Part shown: in pieces, positions 23,211-24,672 of the stretch
Layout: each line of letters begins with the position of its first letter
Position numbering within the stretch: position 1 is the stretch's first letter
DNA from: Bacillota bacterium
Lineage (GTDB): Bacteria; Bacillota; Clostridia; Peptostreptococcales; Anaerovoracaceae
Reading direction: 5' to 3'
DNA: 24,672 nt
Assembly: GCA_017619905.1 (NCBI GenBank)
Contig: JAFZRK010000153.1
Coordinates: forward strand, 1 to 24,672
The notes under the pieces: generated by a model
The model's database searches: none
Seen by the model: only the letters and a program-made list of their open reading frames with translations
Told to the model about the DNA's origin: nothing
Position numbers and translations under genes: made by a program

Positions 23211-23726
23211 TTACTCTCTCAGCAGCCGCTCGCTGTCCAAGGCGTCTATGCGGCCCTTCATGCGGCCGGACGCGTACATAAGGACCGATGCCAGGACCAG
23301 GTTGATCCAGCTGAGGCGCGATCCGTTCATGGAGTTCAGGAAGCCAACCACCAGATTGGTCAGTCCCGCGATCAGCGTCATTTTGTTTATGCGCCTAAGA
23401 TGGTCCCGCTTGGAGTCGATGTCGGAGAAGATGTCGAACGGTCCTAGTTCGCTCTTCCTTCTGAAATACATCCACTGGAAGACGCGGCCTATGTACTCCG
23501 CGCCGGTCTCCTCCATGAAGGAGACGTAGGAGCTGTCCGAGCTGTTCACTCCGTGCATCTCCAGGCGGACGATGTATTCGCCGGGCTCGCAGGCCTCGAA
23601 GGTGTACCTGCAGAAGCCGACGCTTACCAGCGCCCAGCCGTTCATGGCCATCTCGTTGAACCATTTTTCTTCCTTATCGAAGTCCCATACCCAGAACCAT
23701 CTGAATTTTGTGATCGTCTTAGCCAT
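23211..23726 (-). CDS. DUF2812 membrane protein
   Basis: A 171-residue protein with the DUF2812 opening: KFRWFWVWDFDKEEKWFNEMAMNGWAL (the repeated W-FDKEE-W-NEMA pattern) at ~7-33, then YTFEACEPGEYIVRLEM. The C-terminal part has two likely membrane helices (~114-131 and ~138-154) and ends with a charged cytoplasmic tail. DUF2812 proteins are commonly encoded with PadR regulators and may be their membrane-side partners or targets; the biochemical role is not known. AGGAGG lies upstream. Its start overlaps the padR-like stop by 8 bp (ATGGCTAA), so the two are tightly coupled. Confidence 0.9.
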   Translation of the reverse strand: MAKTITKFRWFWVWDFDKEEKWFNEMAMNGWALVSVGFCRYTFEACEPGEYIVRLEMHGVNSSDSSYVSFMEETGAEYIGRVFQWMYFRRKSELGPFDIFSDIDSKRDHLRRINKMTLIAGLTNLVVGFLNSMNGSRLSWINLVLASVLMYASGRMKGRIDALDSERLLRE

Positions 23727-24105
23727 TGTTTCTGCCTCCTGTTGTCTGCGCGGCGCCTGTCTTGCCGTTCTGCGCGGCGCCCGCGGACGCGTTCGTTCCG
23801 CCCAGTATCGCGTCGCCGTTGTTTACGAGCTCGCGGAGCCGTTCCAGCTCCTGCTTAAGGACCGAAAGTCCCAGCTCGGTTATCTGATAATTCTTCTTTC
23901 TGCTGCCGTCCTCCACGGGGAGCTGCACTATCCAGCGCTTGTCCACCATAGCGTTGAGCGCGCCGTACAGGGTGCCGGCCGCCAGCCTTACCCTTCCGTG
24001 AGACAGCGCCTCCGCCTGCTGCATTATTCCGTAGCCGTGCTGCGGCGAATGCAGCGAGAGCAGGATGTAGTAGGTCGCTTCCGTAAGCGCTAAGTTCTCG
24101 AACAT
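23719..24105 (-). CDS. PadR-family transcriptional regulator
   Basis: A 128-residue protein. The winged helix of PadR is clear: LALTEATYYILLSLHSPQHGYGIMQQ (~5-30), then LAAGTLYGALNAMVDKRWI (~41-59) as the recognition region, and SRKKNYQITELG (~67-78) as the wing. A C-terminal helix (VLKQELERLRELV) serves for dimerisation, followed by a disordered Gly/Ala/Asn-rich tail. PadR proteins are usually repressors released by a small ligand. An AAAGGAT RBS precedes the ATG. The promoter region has two matching palindromes (24163-24214), one inside the -35/-10 spacer, so autorepression of the whole operon is very likely. Confidence 0.92.
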   Translation of the reverse strand: MFENLALTEATYYILLSLHSPQHGYGIMQQAEALSHGRVRLAAGTLYGALNAMVDKRWIVQLPVEDGSRKKNYQITELGLSVLKQELERLRELVNNGDAILGGTNASAGAAQNGKTGAAQTTGGRNNG

Positions 24106-24162
24106 CTGCTTTATCCTTTCTGCCGCGACCCCTTCTGAAGAGATCGCTTCTATCGTGACGCG

Positions 24163-24221
24163 TTATATCGTGTGCCGATATATCGTAGCTATAATATATC
24201 GCCTGCCGATATATTTGTCAA
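24163..24221 (-). promoter_or_regulatory. PadR operon promoter with two operators
   Basis: A perfect -35 box TTGACA (24221-24216), a 17-bp spacer and TATATT (24198-24193). The palindrome ATATATCG-N5-CGATATAT (24194-24214) fills the spacer. A near-copy, TTATATCG-N5-CGATATAT (24163-24183), lies just after the predicted start of transcription. Their centres are 31 bp apart, about three helical turns, so two dimers would bind the same face. Confidence 0.75.
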
Positions 24222-24226
24222 GCACT

Positions 24227-24253
24227 TTTTTTACATTTTCCGGATGTAAAAAA
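24227..24253. repeat. A/T-rich inverted repeat
   Basis: TTTTTTACAT (24227-24236) and ATGTAAAAAA (24244-24253) are perfect 10-bp arms around TTTCCGG. It lies between the terminator of the incoming gene and the PadR promoter. Its minus-strand start TTTTTTACA resembles the start of the tandem-repeat units at 24293-24458, so it may be a decayed unit. Confidence 0.5.
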
Positions 24254-24292
24254 CCAAAAACCCGAAACCATTGAAATTTCAACGATTCCGGG
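24251..24292 (-). terminator. Rho-independent terminator of the edge gene
   Basis: On the minus strand CCCGGAATCGTTGAAA pairs with TTTCAATGGTTTCGGG (24292-24261), with a few G-T wobbles, and is followed by TTTTTGGTTT. It ends the transcript entering from the right before the PadR promoter. Confidence 0.8.
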
Positions 24293-24458
24293 TCCGAGTT
24301 CCCGTATTTTTCCAAGCGGCTCTGTAAAAAGTTGCCGCAAAATGCGATGTTTTTCCTGAAAGTTCTGTAAAAAAGTTATGCCTACAATCCGCTGTTTTCC
24401 CTGGGATTTCTGCAAACAACCGTGCCTAAAATCCGCTGTTTTCCCAGACGAACCTGTA
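24293..24458 (-). repeat. Four degenerate tandem repeats of 43-45 bp
   Basis: On the minus strand, units begin at 24458, 24414, 24369 and 24326 (periods 44, 45 and 43). Each starts near TACAGA and shares GGGAAAACAGCGGATT and then a GGCA-x-AAC-T-rich end; the fourth is most decayed. The first unit includes the last codons and TAG stop of the edge gene; the second repeats those codons with its own TAG. There are no spacers, so it is not CRISPR. Together with the terminator and inverted repeat, it accounts for the 320-bp gap. Confidence 0.75.
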
Positions 24459-24672
24459 GAAATCCGTGGATTCCATCTTAAGGCTGGTGGAATAGCGGTT
24501 CGCCGCCAGCGTCTTGTATTTCTCCAGATAGGCCTTGCGCTCCGCCTCCGACATGGTGTTGCCCTCCGCCCATTCAACCTTGCCGTTCTTGGCATTGTAC
24601 TTCATCTCGCTGGTGATTATGCACTTGTTGTAGAGCATCGCAAAGTGCTCCGTGTCCGCAAATACGTCGCGC
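24426..24672 (-). CDS. 3' end of an unrecognised gene, start outside window
   Basis: An open frame enters from the right edge and ends at TAG (24428-24426), giving about 81 C-terminal residues with codon use like its neighbours. Visible features are EHFAMLYNKCIITSEMKY, then GKVEWAEGNTMSEAERKAYLEKYKTLAANRY (mostly helical), and a final FYRFVWENSGF. An internal ATG at 24638 lies within the continuous frame and has no RBS, so the true start is likely off the edge. Its last codons and stop fall inside the first unit of a tandem-repeat array, and a strong terminator follows at 24251-24292. Family not recognised. Confidence 0.65.
   Translation of the reverse strand, partial: RDVFADTEHFAMLYNKCIITSEMKYNAKNGKVEWAEGNTMSEAERKAYLEKYKTLAANRYSTSLKMESTDFYRFVWENSGF

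Noticed and set aside
24293..24458. CRISPR-like array
   Set aside because: Repeats are contiguous and diverged with no unique spacers, and no cas genes are visible.
24218..24595. 125-codon minus-strand open frame through the repeats
   Set aside because: It is out of frame with the edge gene and simply reads through the tandem repeats and terminator.

Overview
The window looks like chromosomal DNA of an anaerobic, gut-type Clostridia member (Bacillota). The reasons are the RexAB/AddAB-type recombination nuclease, strong AAGGAGG-like ribosome binding sites, a PadR/DUF2812 pair, a DIP1984-family gene, a YczE/DUF6198-like membrane protein, a BspA-type leucine-rich repeat protein and a RelB/DinJ antitoxin. 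Most genes are moderately G+C rich by eye. Two stretches are clearly more A+T rich: 2.9-4.7 kb, and about 12.7-15.6 kb. Taxonomy is inferred from gene families, not from a marker gene. No rRNA, convincing tRNA, CRISPR array or insertion sequence was seen.

Layout. (1) 1-721 is a truncated lipoprotein gene on the minus strand with a good promoter. (2) 0.9-2.7 kb holds a stand-alone helix-turn-helix gene, preceded by a promoter and an attenuator-like hairpin, then a DUF1871-like gene with its own palindromic operator. (3) 2.9-4.7 kb is a solitary A+T-rich DUF262/DUF1524 (GmrSD-like) gene, probably a type IV restriction or phage-defence gene. (4) 5.0-10.7 kb is the addB-addA operon for double-strand-break processing. 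(5) 10.8-18.7 kb is a run of eight minus-strand genes. In transcription order they are a soluble FtsH-like AAA+/M41 protease, two small proteins (the second DUF4177-like), a WYL-type transcription regulator, a DUF2695-LRR protein, two paralogous metallopeptidase-like proteins (one with a destroyed HExxH) and a coiled-coil protein of unknown function. (6) 18.8-21.3 kb carries plus-strand genes: an unknown acidic protein, a DIP1984-family protein, and a membrane protein coupled to an exported protein. (7) 21.3-21.7 kb is a frameshifted RelB/DinJ antitoxin with no intact toxin. (8) 21.75-24.2 kb is a PadR-headed four-gene operon (PadR, DUF2812, flavodoxin, exported protein) with two regularly spaced operators. 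(9) 24.25-24.67 kb holds a terminator, four degenerate ~44-bp tandem repeats and the 3' end of a further gene whose stop codon lies inside the first repeat.

The main candidate for an undescribed system is a WYL-linked regulon. A palindrome of the form TGTACC-N6-GGTACA, with an A/T-rich spacer usually ending in TC, occurs before the DUF1871-like gene and the WYL gene. More degenerate copies lie before the small HTH gene and the FtsH-like gene. The small HTH protein resembles the DNA-binding domain of the WYL regulator but lacks a WYL domain. Two of the sites sit exactly 10 bp upstream of identical TACAAT -10 boxes. The same gene run also contains the intact/degenerate metallopeptidase pair and a large coiled-coil protein, which may form a separate functional module. 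All functional links are inference from gene order and sequence motifs.
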